DNA of 64,000 nucleotides from positions 627,949-691,948 of the forward strand of contig NZ_QPCG01000001.1 in NCBI RefSeq assembly GCF_003351025.1. Reading direction: 5' to 3'. Positions within the stretch are counted from its first letter, which is position 1; each line of letters starts with the position of its first letter. Below are positions 51,901 to 59,484 of this stretch, in pieces. A program made the position numbers and the translations under genes. Source of the stretch: Mucilaginibacter endophyticus. Its GTDB lineage: Bacteria > Bacteroidota > Bacteroidia > Sphingobacteriales > Sphingobacteriaceae. The notes below the pieces were generated by a model. It ran no database searches. It was not told the DNA's origin and was given only the letters and a program-made list of their open reading frames with translations.

Positions 51901-52265
51901 TCCATGGGTCGTACTCGCTGGAGGATAACGAGAATTTCAATGTGCTGAAACTCAACTACTGGACCCCTCAAAATACCAATGGCACCTGGGTACGCCCCGG
52001 AGTACCTTCGGGCCCAATGGAAGTATTATATTATCAAAAGACTTCATACGTAAGGGTGGGTTACATCAATGCTGGCTACAACCTGCCTAAGAGCCTGACA
52101 AACAAAATAGGGCTTAGCAAGTTGCGCGTATTCGCTTCATGTCAAAACCCCTTCATCTTTACCCATTATGTGGGCTGGGACCCGGAAAATGCAGGTAAGG
52201 ATACGCAAACCTACGGCTATACAATGACACGTAAGTTTATGTTCGGACTCAATTTAGCGTTTTAA
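48972..52265 (+). CDS. SusC/RagA-family TonB-dependent receptor with STN domain (PHP locus)
   Basis: Outer-membrane receptor, 1097 aa. Signal segment ending near S-T-Y-A-Q (about residue 45), STN domain (about 47-122), carboxypeptidase-regulatory-like domain (about 128-205), SusC box L-N-E-V-V-V-V-G-Y-G-T-Q, plug with P-L-Y-V-L-D-G-I-Y-V and A-I-Y-G-S-R-G-A-N-G-V-I, barrel ending F-G-L-N-L-A-F. It pairs with the SusD gene 35 bases downstream and with fecIR upstream. Confidence 0.93.
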   Translation: MYKTFLQVARGISYHVLKKCLLIMKLSIIILTLAIVQVSASTYAQRITLNRSKASLIQVFDDIRNQSGYDFFYNLKLIKNARPVTVNLKNAELDEALAEIFDGQPLTYTITREDKAIVVKERKTPLPPRKITGKVTDEKGVPLVGVIVKGKSFNAASSTDKDGYFAITVPDESAVLVFSYVGYKTIEIPADHNNLTITLTEDVSALNEVVVVGYGTQKRTDLTGALSSVSNDKIVATHFNNAVQALAGQLPGVDIVTNSTKPGGGFDISIRGQNTIKSGTDLSAINPPLYVLDGIYVNSINDISPTDIERIDVLKDASSTAIYGSRGANGVIIVTTKKGKQGKNTVEYTGSGSISNAMNLPHFTNADEWVQYRIDRSKGQNYTNPNYQPDLQQLLGQAAYSNYKAGKSISWPDQILKTAYSQSHALSVNGSAEKLTYSLGAAINSENGEISGDGYTRYNLNASLNKQINKTFKIGTTIYTAYEITKQASPETFRTIYRLNPLSDKYNADGSLKFYPDGITTITNPFIEEKNRHTQTNNTHTFGNVYLEVKPLSWLKFTTTFAPDITHTEYGSYIGSMTKTGAGALANSSAQYQAGRTVKYTWDNLLQADKTWGDHTVNFLLGSSYYKSSIMNSAEAARAFPTDAYDWYNLGAGTMSSMSTGYIQEQLDSYFGRLNYDYKGRYLLTATGRTDGSSKLAEGHKWAFFPSAAAAWRISEEEFLKDKTPLSNLKLRFSYGVSGNNGVSPYSSYPTVANARYLFGTSNVVNTSSITRFANKNLTWERTNEFNLGLDFELFKGRIGGTIDIYNRRTNGVIMNRVMSVLNGFTSLTDNVGSVNNKGIEIALNTVNIRTDNFSWNTSLNFASNSNKIVSLSDGSQRDEANGWFVGQPVGVVWTYDQVGYWGENEAAEAKKYGLAPGSIKVRDIDNSGTINNADKVFKGSLFPKWTGGITNTFTYKNVDLAFTVTTRQGQYSYSQFHGSYSLEDNENFNVLKLNYWTPQNTNGTWVRPGVPSGPMEVLYYQKTSYVRVGYINAGYNLPKSLTNKIGLSKLRVFASCQNPFIFTHYVGWDPENAGKDTQTYGYTMTRKFMFGLNLAF

Positions 52266-52300
52266 TTCATTCAGGATCAAGCGTATTATATTATATAATT

Positions 52301-53941
52301 ATGAAAAAAATAATCCATTATATCGTAGCCGTTTCGTTGCTGGCCTTAGCCCAGTCATGTAAACTGGATGAGGTAAACCCTTCATCGGTGACGAGTGACA
52401 AGTATTTCGTTACGCAAAGCTCGTATGAGGAGCTGGTGAACGAAACATACAGATACCTGCGCCCATTGTTGCAGAATACTAACCACATGTGGTACGGTAC
52501 AGATATGTATGATCGTACGGGAGTGGTAGATGACACCCAATTGCCACTTAACGATTACACCACATTTACAGGCGACGAAAGCCTGGGCTGGTGGACTGAT
52601 AACTATAACCTGATTTCCAAGGCTAACACCGCTCTAACACGCGGAGCTGCAATAAAAGATAATATAGACCCGAAAGTATACGCCACCCGCACCGGCGAAC
52701 TACTGGCCCTGCGCGCCTATGCCTATTTTAACCTGGTGGAGACTTTTGGAGGCGTGCCGCTGATTACCAGTGAAGTAACTCAGGCTACCTACAACTTTGC
52801 CCGCTCTTCTGAAGAAGATGTGTATAAACAAATTGTGGCCGACCTTAATCAAGCCCTCACCCAGTTGCCGGCCGACCCAAGCGACTATGGACGCATAGCC
52901 CAGGCCATGGCCCAGCACCTGCTTGGCAAGGTATTGCTTACACGCAGCTATAAATCGTATGCGCAATCGGCCGATTTGGCAAATGCCGTTAGCAATCTGC
53001 AGGGCGCTATGAACAAATCAACACTCAGCACATGGGATGCACTCTTCGGCGACCAATACTCGGTTGGTGGCAATAAAGAAGTCATCTTTGCGGTCCGTTA
53101 TTCCGCCACTGATGCGAACAACAAAAACGGCAACAACCTTTACCAGCAGTTCAAATTTTGGACAGACAGGTTTCCGGGTGGTGCATTGGCAGCGCCGTAC
53201 TGGCGGCAGGATGCCTCTTATCAGCCTTCTTCTTACCTTTTCAACCTATATGCTGCTACTGATTACCGGGCGTCTGAGCGGTTTTTACAAAGACACATCG
53301 TGGCTGCTGCCAATGCAACAGGACCTAATGGCGCGATTAAGACAGGTGATAACGTGATCTACCTGCCCCGCGTGGCGATGACGGCCGACGAGATTACCGC
53401 CTACCTGGCAGCTAACAAACCCACGTATTATGTGGTGAACCCCAATCAGTATCACCAATTTTTTGGATCGAATACCATCTATCCAATTATTTGGAAGTTT
53501 TATGACCCAACGGTAGTAGTTTATACCAACTCTGGTGTCGACCCACAAGGCCACCGCGATACCTACATCTTCCGTCGTGCCGAAACCATGATGTTATTGG
53601 CCGAAGCATATGTTAAACAAGGACAAGGTGGGTTAGCTACCGGATTGATCAACGACCTGCGCACACGAGCCAAGCTGAGCGGAAATGATCTGCTTACCGG
53701 AAGTGCCACATTAACGGATGTTCTCGACGAATCGGCCCGCGAACTCTTTGGTGAGTCAAACCGCTGGATGGACCTGAAACGTACCGGAACATTGCTTACC
53801 CGCGCAGCGCAATACAATGCTTTCACCGCTCATAATCACCCTGCCGCAATTGATACTAAGTATTTGTTACGCCCAATCCCGGTAACGGAAATTGTACGCA
53901 GCCCTACTTTGACACAAAATCCTGGCTATCCAAGTAAATAA
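52301..53941 (+). CDS. RagB/SusD-family nutrient-binding lipoprotein (PHP locus)
   Basis: 546 aa; lipobox A-L-A-Q-S-C-K-L-D-E (Cys about residue 20) followed by the acidic residues of a surface-export signal. Typical SusD features: N-P-S-S-V-T-S-D-K-Y-F near the start, L-R-A-Y-A-Y-F-N-L-V-E-T-F-G-G-V-P-L in the helical core, R-R-A-E-T-M-M-L-L-A-E-A-Y and a final P-I-P-x-x-E...N-P-G-Y. Cotranscribed with susC and, 29 bases later, the PHP metallohydrolase gene. Confidence 0.93.
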   Translation: MKKIIHYIVAVSLLALAQSCKLDEVNPSSVTSDKYFVTQSSYEELVNETYRYLRPLLQNTNHMWYGTDMYDRTGVVDDTQLPLNDYTTFTGDESLGWWTDNYNLISKANTALTRGAAIKDNIDPKVYATRTGELLALRAYAYFNLVETFGGVPLITSEVTQATYNFARSSEEDVYKQIVADLNQALTQLPADPSDYGRIAQAMAQHLLGKVLLTRSYKSYAQSADLANAVSNLQGAMNKSTLSTWDALFGDQYSVGGNKEVIFAVRYSATDANNKNGNNLYQQFKFWTDRFPGGALAAPYWRQDASYQPSSYLFNLYAATDYRASERFLQRHIVAAANATGPNGAIKTGDNVIYLPRVAMTADEITAYLAANKPTYYVVNPNQYHQFFGSNTIYPIIWKFYDPTVVVYTNSGVDPQGHRDTYIFRRAETMMLLAEAYVKQGQGGLATGLINDLRTRAKLSGNDLLTGSATLTDVLDESARELFGESNRWMDLKRTGTLLTRAAQYNAFTAHNHPAAIDTKYLLRPIPVTEIVRSPTLTQNPGYPSK

Positions 53942-53970
53942 TTGTAGAACCACTTTAATCATCAATCTAT

Positions 53971-55155
53971 ATGTATAAAAATATTCGCACCGCGTTTGCA
54001 GTACTGGCAATGATCAGCACCGGCACTATGGCAATTGCACAACAACACATGCCAAATCACGTTAACCCCTGGACGTCAAAACCATTGGGTGCACTTCCTC
54101 CAATTGCCAGCTTAACTGAAGGCGAATGGATGAAGGGCGACCTGCACGTGCACTCCAGCTACAGCTCTGAGGGCGGTTACGACCCTCAGCGTCATCCTAT
54201 TTCAAAAATTAAAGCTTTTGCTAAATCTGTAGGTTTTGGTTTTATTGGCATTACCGATCATGACAACCACGTTTTGGGTGATGTGGAGCACAATACCTGG
54301 GCAGATACCGCTTTTAAATCTGATAACTCTTTGTTAATGCTTTACGGTGCCGAGTGGACCACCACCCGTGGTCATGGTAACGTGTTCTCGGCCAAGCCGT
54401 ATGATCACCAGAAGTTTTACGATGTACGCGATCAGCGCGATGCCGACATCGCCAAAGTGAAAAAAGAGCTGGGTATCCACTTATCGGCCAATCACCCGGC
54501 CGGTCCTAAAGATCACTTCGGTTTTTCTTACGACCTGGTTGATGCGATGGAGGTTTGGAACTCATGCCTGTGGACCAAAAACGCCAACTCAAACCTGATC
54601 TGGGAAGACATGCTTGCATCAGGCCGCAGAGTTACTGCTCGTGGTGGTAGCGATGTTCACAGACCAAGCGATGTAAATTACATTGGTACGCCAACCACCT
54701 GGGTTTTTGCGGCTAAGCACGATGCGCAAAGTGTGGTAGACGCATTGGTTAATGGCCGTGTTTCGATAAGCGCAAACCCTTATGCCCCGCGCGTAGAGTT
54801 TTACGCTGATATCAACGAAGATGGAAAAATGGATATGATGATGGGCGATAATGCGAAATCTACCGGTAAGCCAATTAAATTCCGTGTTGAGCTTAAAGGG
54901 AACGTAAAAACAGATAGCACTTATACCATTAATGTAATTAAAGACGGTCGTAAGTTTGGCAGTTATAAAATGCCGGGCAGCAACCCTGTGGTTGAATTTA
55001 CCGATACACCTAAATTAGTTGAGCGTATGTATTACCGTCTTATTGTTGAAGGCCCTTCAACTGATTACCCTGAAGTGCCAAAATCTGCAAAAGTAACTGG
55101 TAACATGGTCGCGCTGTCAAACCCGATTTACTTCAACTTTGATCCCAAATTTTAA
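53971..55155 (+). CDS. Secreted PHP-domain metallohydrolase (CehA/McbA-like)
   Basis: 394-aa exported protein; signal peptide ends near A-I-A-Q (residue 24). The PHP metal-binding motifs are intact: G-D57-L-H59-V-H61-S, T-D96-H97-D-N-H100, G-A-E128-W with H135, S-A-N-H175-P and G-G-S-D228-V-H230. This set marks the trinuclear-metal PHP family; CehA/McbA members hydrolyse phosphoesters or carbamate esters. The C-terminal ~110 residues form a beta-rich domain (F-R-V-E-L-K-G-N, T-D-T-P). As the only enzyme of this SusCD locus it should act on the imported ligand or process it outside. The substrate is unknown; a phosphate ester is the likely guess. Confidence 0.82.
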   Translation: MYKNIRTAFAVLAMISTGTMAIAQQHMPNHVNPWTSKPLGALPPIASLTEGEWMKGDLHVHSSYSSEGGYDPQRHPISKIKAFAKSVGFGFIGITDHDNHVLGDVEHNTWADTAFKSDNSLLMLYGAEWTTTRGHGNVFSAKPYDHQKFYDVRDQRDADIAKVKKELGIHLSANHPAGPKDHFGFSYDLVDAMEVWNSCLWTKNANSNLIWEDMLASGRRVTARGGSDVHRPSDVNYIGTPTTWVFAAKHDAQSVVDALVNGRVSISANPYAPRVEFYADINEDGKMDMMMGDNAKSTGKPIKFRVELKGNVKTDSTYTINVIKDGRKFGSYKMPGSNPVVEFTDTPKLVERMYYRLIVEGPSTDYPEVPKSAKVTGNMVALSNPIYFNFDPKF

Positions 55156-55205
55156 AATGATTCAAAATTTTTAAAGAGAGTTTGGGAAGTACCCGCTTAT
55201 GTAAT

Positions 55206-55239
55206 AAGGAGATGGCCGATTTCTGGTCATCTCCTTTTT
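55206..55239 (+). terminator. Intrinsic terminator of the PHP locus
   Basis: AAGGAGATGGCC pairs with GGTCATCTCCTT (one G-T pair) around a seven-base loop, followed by a short T-tract, 50 bases after the PHP gene stop. Confidence 0.8.
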
Positions 55240-55375
55240 GTTCGAACTAAACCCAATTTGGATCACACAGAATGGACAAATCATTTTTTAATGATTTGTC
55301 CATCTTATTTTAGGCTATCTGTTGCTAATCAAGTCAGTAATGCGGTTGTATTAACTCTTCCGGTTCGAAGAAAAC
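55237..55375 (+). repeat. Diverged repeat, copy 2 (tRNA 3'-end-like sequence plus hairpin)
   Basis: Same orientation and block order as the copy at 41503-41644: TTCGAA, CCAA, TTGGATCAC, a GGACAAATCATT...AATGATTTGTCC hairpin (55272-55303, 14-bp perfect stem with a four-base loop), TTATTTT, GCTAATCA, and ACTCTTCCGGTTCGAAG. The T-arm is more degraded than in copy 1. It lies right after the terminator of the PHP locus. Confidence 0.6.
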
Positions 55376-55382
55376 AATTACA

Positions 55383-55411
55383 AAGCCCCGGTAAACTGTT
55401 TACCGGGGCTT
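55383..55411 (-). terminator. Hairpin terminator for the minus-strand glycan locus
   Basis: AAGCCCCGGTAAA and TTTACCGGGGCTT are perfect complements with a three-base loop, 66 bases beyond the stop of the GH35 gene in the direction of transcription. Confidence 0.7.
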
Positions 55412-55476
55412 AAATAAAGTAGGTAGCAAATTTGGTAACAGCGATACTGTTACTAATTACAGGTTTGATTTTTAGT

Positions 55477-57276
55477 TTATTCCAGGCTTTTTACACCTTT
55501 GATTGTCGTCGCTTCGGTTTGATGAAGGTCAAATACGATTACCGAATTATCACCTTTTTGCAACCACGCAGCCGGGCAGTAAAGGTGAAATTGCGGTCCC
55601 GTATTCCAGTAACGGCCTAAGTTATGTCCATTAACCCATATGATACCTTTTTTGAAGTTGCTTAGGTCTAAATAGGTATCAGCTACTTTATTTAATGCAA
55701 AACTCCCCCTAAAATATACGCCGTCATGAAAGTTAGCCGAGGCATCTGATTGTAACTGTGCTATAAATGTCTGGTCCATGGGTAATTTGAAAATCTCCCA
55801 ATTGGTAAGCGTCATTCCCTCAAGCGTAACACGATCGGTAATTCCTTTGCGATCAATCATATATTGGGCAAAATTGATGTGTCCCATGTTTTCAACCAGG
55901 ATGTCCAAAACCGGATCTTTGACACCTGTATCAGGCAACTTCACTGTCCATTTGCCCCCATCACGGAAAACAGTGTCGATAAGTTTTCCATTCAGCATAA
56001 CCAGGGCATAATCATGTGGTTCAGTAATGGTAAGCATACCGCTTTTGCGGCCGATAAGCTTAGTACGATAAAGAATAAAGCCGCTGTTTTGATCGAGTGC
56101 TTCCATTGGCATAGGCTGCGGAGCCCTGATGGCTTTTGGCAATACGTTCCATACAGTATTAATAGGCTGCATGGTGAAAGCACCCACCTCCGTTACTGGT
56201 ATCGGTTTAGGAATCTCCGGAATTTTATAACTGACATATTGAGCAATCAGTTTTCGTAACGCATTGTACTTTTCAGTAGCATTACCTTGTTCACTGATGG
56301 GCGCATCATAGTCGTAGCTGGTTACATCGGGCTGGTATTGTGTTGGGCTAAATGCGTTGGCCCCGGCATAATAACCAAAGTTTGTACCGCCGTGTACAAC
56401 ATAAAGGTTAAACGATTTTTTATGCTCCAGCAGGTAAGTAACCTGTTTCACAATGTCGGCAGTAGCCGGTTTCTGCCACTTTTCTTTCCAGTGGGTTAAC
56501 CATCCGGGATAGGTTTCACTGCTGAATGATGGTATATCGGGGTTTTGTTTGGTGGCCGCTGCAAAATCGGCATCACTGATACCACTGTCGAGGCCTATCG
56601 CGGCGCCATCAACGCTTCCTGCTTCCAACATAAAGGCTGCCGGCCCGTCTGCGGTATAAAAGGGAACATTTATGCCGTTTTCAAGCCAAAGGTTTTTCAG
56701 GGTTTTGATATAGTCCCGGTCGTTCGCATAGCTCCCGTACTCATTTTCTACCTGCACCATGAGTATAGGGCCGCCATTAGTGCATTGTAAGCTTTTTACT
56801 TCCTGCGAAAGTGCACGCACATAACGGCTTACGGCTTGCATATACCTGGGGTCCATACAGCGGACTTTTATGTCCGGTATTTTAAGCAGATAGGGAGGCA
56901 GTCCACCAAAATCCCATTCAGCACAAACGTATGGTCCCGGGCGTAATAGTACCCACATGCCCTCAGCTTTGCACAATCTGATAAATTCTGCTATATCCCG
57001 GTTTTCAGTTCTAAAATCAAATGTGCCCGGGCTTGTTTCGAGATAGTTCCAGAAAACATACGCGGCAATCGTATTACACCCCATCGCTTTGGCCATCCGG
57101 ATACGGTGCTGCCAATACATTTTAGGAATTCGTGCCGGGTGCATTTCTCCGCTAATGATTTGAAATGGTTTGCCGTCAAGCAGAAAATCAGTTTTCCCAA
57201 GCGCGAATTGATGGGAGTTTTGTGCCCGGATAAGTGACGGTATAATAAGTAACAGTGCAAAAAAGATTTTTTTCAT
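55477..57276 (-). CDS. GH35 beta-galactosidase, exported
   Basis: 599-aa glycoside hydrolase that removes terminal beta-galactose. Signal peptide about residues 1-18 (I-R-A-Q). The TIM barrel shows G-G-P-I-L-M-V-Q-V-E-N-E179-Y-G with E179 as expected acid/base, and F-S-S-E254-T-Y-P-G-W-L with E254 as expected nucleophile. Other GH35 motifs: S-G-E-M-H-P-A-R-I-P, N-T-I-A-A-Y-V-F-W-N, R-P-G-P-Y-V-C-A-E-W-D-F-G-G. The C-terminal third carries the jelly-roll domains ending in W-V-N-G-H-N-L-G-R-Y-W. Last gene of the locus, 11 bases after the fucosidase gene. Confidence 0.93.
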   Translation of the reverse strand: MKKIFFALLLIIPSLIRAQNSHQFALGKTDFLLDGKPFQIISGEMHPARIPKMYWQHRIRMAKAMGCNTIAAYVFWNYLETSPGTFDFRTENRDIAEFIRLCKAEGMWVLLRPGPYVCAEWDFGGLPPYLLKIPDIKVRCMDPRYMQAVSRYVRALSQEVKSLQCTNGGPILMVQVENEYGSYANDRDYIKTLKNLWLENGINVPFYTADGPAAFMLEAGSVDGAAIGLDSGISDADFAAATKQNPDIPSFSSETYPGWLTHWKEKWQKPATADIVKQVTYLLEHKKSFNLYVVHGGTNFGYYAGANAFSPTQYQPDVTSYDYDAPISEQGNATEKYNALRKLIAQYVSYKIPEIPKPIPVTEVGAFTMQPINTVWNVLPKAIRAPQPMPMEALDQNSGFILYRTKLIGRKSGMLTITEPHDYALVMLNGKLIDTVFRDGGKWTVKLPDTGVKDPVLDILVENMGHINFAQYMIDRKGITDRVTLEGMTLTNWEIFKLPMDQTFIAQLQSDASANFHDGVYFRGSFALNKVADTYLDLSNFKKGIIWVNGHNLGRYWNTGPQFHLYCPAAWLQKGDNSVIVFDLHQTEATTIKGVKSLE

Positions 57277-57287
57277 AGACTATGATT

Positions 57288-59390
57288 TTAAAAAACACCG
57301 ATTTCGGCAATGGTTGCAGGGCCGCCTGCAATTACGTGCAGTGCCGTAAACCTAAAGTAACGTGCTTTTTGCGGCGTTTTAATTTTAATATTTTGCTCAA
57401 TTGGATTAGCCGCGATGTTTGAAAATTCGCCCGCTGCTACGGTGAACCATTGTACTCCATCCAGGCTAAGTTCATACTTATAGCGGTCAACAATCCCTTC
57501 AGTTTTTTTATCCTGGCGGGGTAAATAGGAAAAGCCGTTTATCGTCAATTCTTTGCCCATATCTACAGTGATTGCCTTCGGCTGAGATATAGCTGACGAT
57601 TTGGTGATGTAGATTGTATGATCATCATCATCAATAGCCCGCATTGCTGCTTGAGCGGTATTACCGGCGGTATCCGCTTTGATTGTCCAGCCGGATTTAT
57701 TTAGGCCAAAAAACTTTACAGTTTTCTCGCTTTGCTTGCCTCCTTCAATAGCAATTGCCTTGATGGTGCCGCTCCCGCTGAAAGCAAACGGTGCTGTAAA
57801 CCTCGTGGTGTTTTTATCCGGTTCGCCTTCGTTGGTAGTGAAATGGATTTCCGAAACCGGAGCTTCGGTAGTGATATCCACTAAGCCATCCCGGTTACGG
57901 CTTATTACCGGTGCAGAAAGGTGCTCGGGTTCTTTAAACAAACCGAAATCGCTTATCGCGATACAAACCGGCGAAGCTGTGATCCGAAGTCTGACTTTTG
58001 TAGTAATAACGTTTTGCGGTAGCCTGATTAACCTGTTTGCGCCAATACTGTTTACAGCAGCTATTTGTTTCCATGAGCCGTTTTGGTAGATATCTATAGC
58101 TGCACCTTCAATACGCTGGCCCAGTTTAATGTTTTCGCGTAAACGGATTACATTGAAAGTTGCCGGGTGATGCAAGTCAACTACCAGACTTGGGGTCGCG
58201 ACGTTATTATCTGTGGCCCAGTAAGAATAACGATCATCATCCGTTAAAAACTGTGGCCCAAATTTATTTGCTTCATTTGACCGTATATTGCTGGCCTGGA
58301 ATGTTGCGCCTTTTGCCAGATTAACGGCGAATGTTTGCTTCAGGATAGCGCCAAACTTCCTTAGGTTGTCGATGTCTTCCTGGGTAAGCTGCCCGTTCTT
58401 GTCCGGCGAAAGGCCAAGGTCAAGACAGGCGCCACGGCCTACGCTTTTATAATAAAGATCTATAAGCTTGTAGGCCGACTTTGTTTGTCCATCCTGCGAT
58501 TGATGATAAAACCAGCCGGGTCTCGAAGGAACGTCGCATTCGGCAGGTATCCAGTACTTGCCATTCCGTGTGCCGGTTGGGCTTTCTTCATACCTGACGT
58601 TGCCATTGGAAGGGACTTTACCATCAGCAGCCTGAGGCGTAAATGTTGCCCAGTATGTTTCCCCTGCATAACCTTCTTCATTGCCCACCCAGCGAACGTC
58701 CGGGCCGGCATCACCAAATATTGCTGCGCCCGGCTGCAGTTTTCTTGTTATTGCCCAGGTTGTGTCCCAGCCGTAATAGGTAGACCGGTCAATTTTTCTT
58801 ACTTCCCGTTTGCCTCCATAATAGCCGTCGCCGCCATTGGCTCCGTCATGCCATGACATAAACAGCGGGCCGTAATTGGTATACAATTCTTTTAGTTGCT
58901 GACGATAGATAGTTGAAACGTAAGCCGGAGAACCATAAAGGGCGCTGTTCCTGTCCCAGGGAGATAGGTATACGCCCATTTTCATCCCAAGTTTTCTGCA
59001 GGCTTCCTGGTAATCTTTCAGCAGGTCACCTTTCCCATTTTTCCAGGGGCTTGCAGATATGTTGTGGCTGGTAGTTTTAGTGGGCCATAAACAGAACCCA
59101 TCATGATGCTTTGCCACAACAATTATCCCTTTAAAGCCACCGGCTTTGGCGGCGGCTACAATTTTCATCGCATCAAAGTTTGACGGGTTAAATATTGCAG
59201 GGTTTTCGTCTCCGTAAGCCCATTCTTTGTCGGTCATGGTAGCCATGCTCAAATGTATGATGCAATACATTTCCGTTTCCTGCCAGGTCAGTTGGCGCGG
59301 CGTAGGTAATGCTCCATATGGTGAAGGGGCTTGTGCAAAAAGCCGGGACGTGCAAAAAAATAGCATCGCCGCAAAAAGTCTCTTTTTCAT
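57288..59390 (-). CDS. GH29 alpha-L-fucosidase with F5/8-type and chitobiase-like C-terminal domains
   Basis: 700 aa from ATG 59390 (an upstream in-frame TTG at 59399 is less likely). Signal peptide to about L-F-A-Q. The catalytic domain (about 25-340) has the H-H-D-G-F motif (95-99) and F-M-S-W-H-D182-G-A-N with D182 as expected nucleophile; the short H-x-S spacing and overall form look like the GH29 branch acting on alpha-1,3/1,4-linked fucose. Then follow a discoidin/F5/8 C domain (about 355-485), a chitobiase-like Ig module (about 490-565) and a second F5/8-like domain (about 570-700), both likely glycan-binding. Lies between susD and the GH35 gene; exposes galactose for it. Confidence 0.9.
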   Translation of the reverse strand: MKKRLFAAMLFFCTSRLFAQAPSPYGALPTPRQLTWQETEMYCIIHLSMATMTDKEWAYGDENPAIFNPSNFDAMKIVAAAKAGGFKGIIVVAKHHDGFCLWPTKTTSHNISASPWKNGKGDLLKDYQEACRKLGMKMGVYLSPWDRNSALYGSPAYVSTIYRQQLKELYTNYGPLFMSWHDGANGGDGYYGGKREVRKIDRSTYYGWDTTWAITRKLQPGAAIFGDAGPDVRWVGNEEGYAGETYWATFTPQAADGKVPSNGNVRYEESPTGTRNGKYWIPAECDVPSRPGWFYHQSQDGQTKSAYKLIDLYYKSVGRGACLDLGLSPDKNGQLTQEDIDNLRKFGAILKQTFAVNLAKGATFQASNIRSNEANKFGPQFLTDDDRYSYWATDNNVATPSLVVDLHHPATFNVIRLRENIKLGQRIEGAAIDIYQNGSWKQIAAVNSIGANRLIRLPQNVITTKVRLRITASPVCIAISDFGLFKEPEHLSAPVISRNRDGLVDITTEAPVSEIHFTTNEGEPDKNTTRFTAPFAFSGSGTIKAIAIEGGKQSEKTVKFFGLNKSGWTIKADTAGNTAQAAMRAIDDDDHTIYITKSSAISQPKAITVDMGKELTINGFSYLPRQDKKTEGIVDRYKYELSLDGVQWFTVAAGEFSNIAANPIEQNIKIKTPQKARYFRFTALHVIAGGPATIAEIGVF

Positions 59391-59410
59391 AAATTTCAAT
59401 AGGGAGTAGT

Positions 59411-59454
59411 AATCACCCGGTGGTCTGGTAAGGACTTTGACCGGCCGGGTGATT
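59411..59454 (-). promoter_or_regulatory. Hairpin between susD and the fucosidase gene
   Basis: AATCACCCGG pairs with CCGGGTGATT and an inner GGTC pairs with GACC. It fills most of the 94-base gap between susD and the GH29 gene and could lower transcription or protect the susCD transcript from decay. Confidence 0.5.
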
Positions 59455-59484
59455 GAAGGGTTGACAATGCAGAAGATAATTAGC

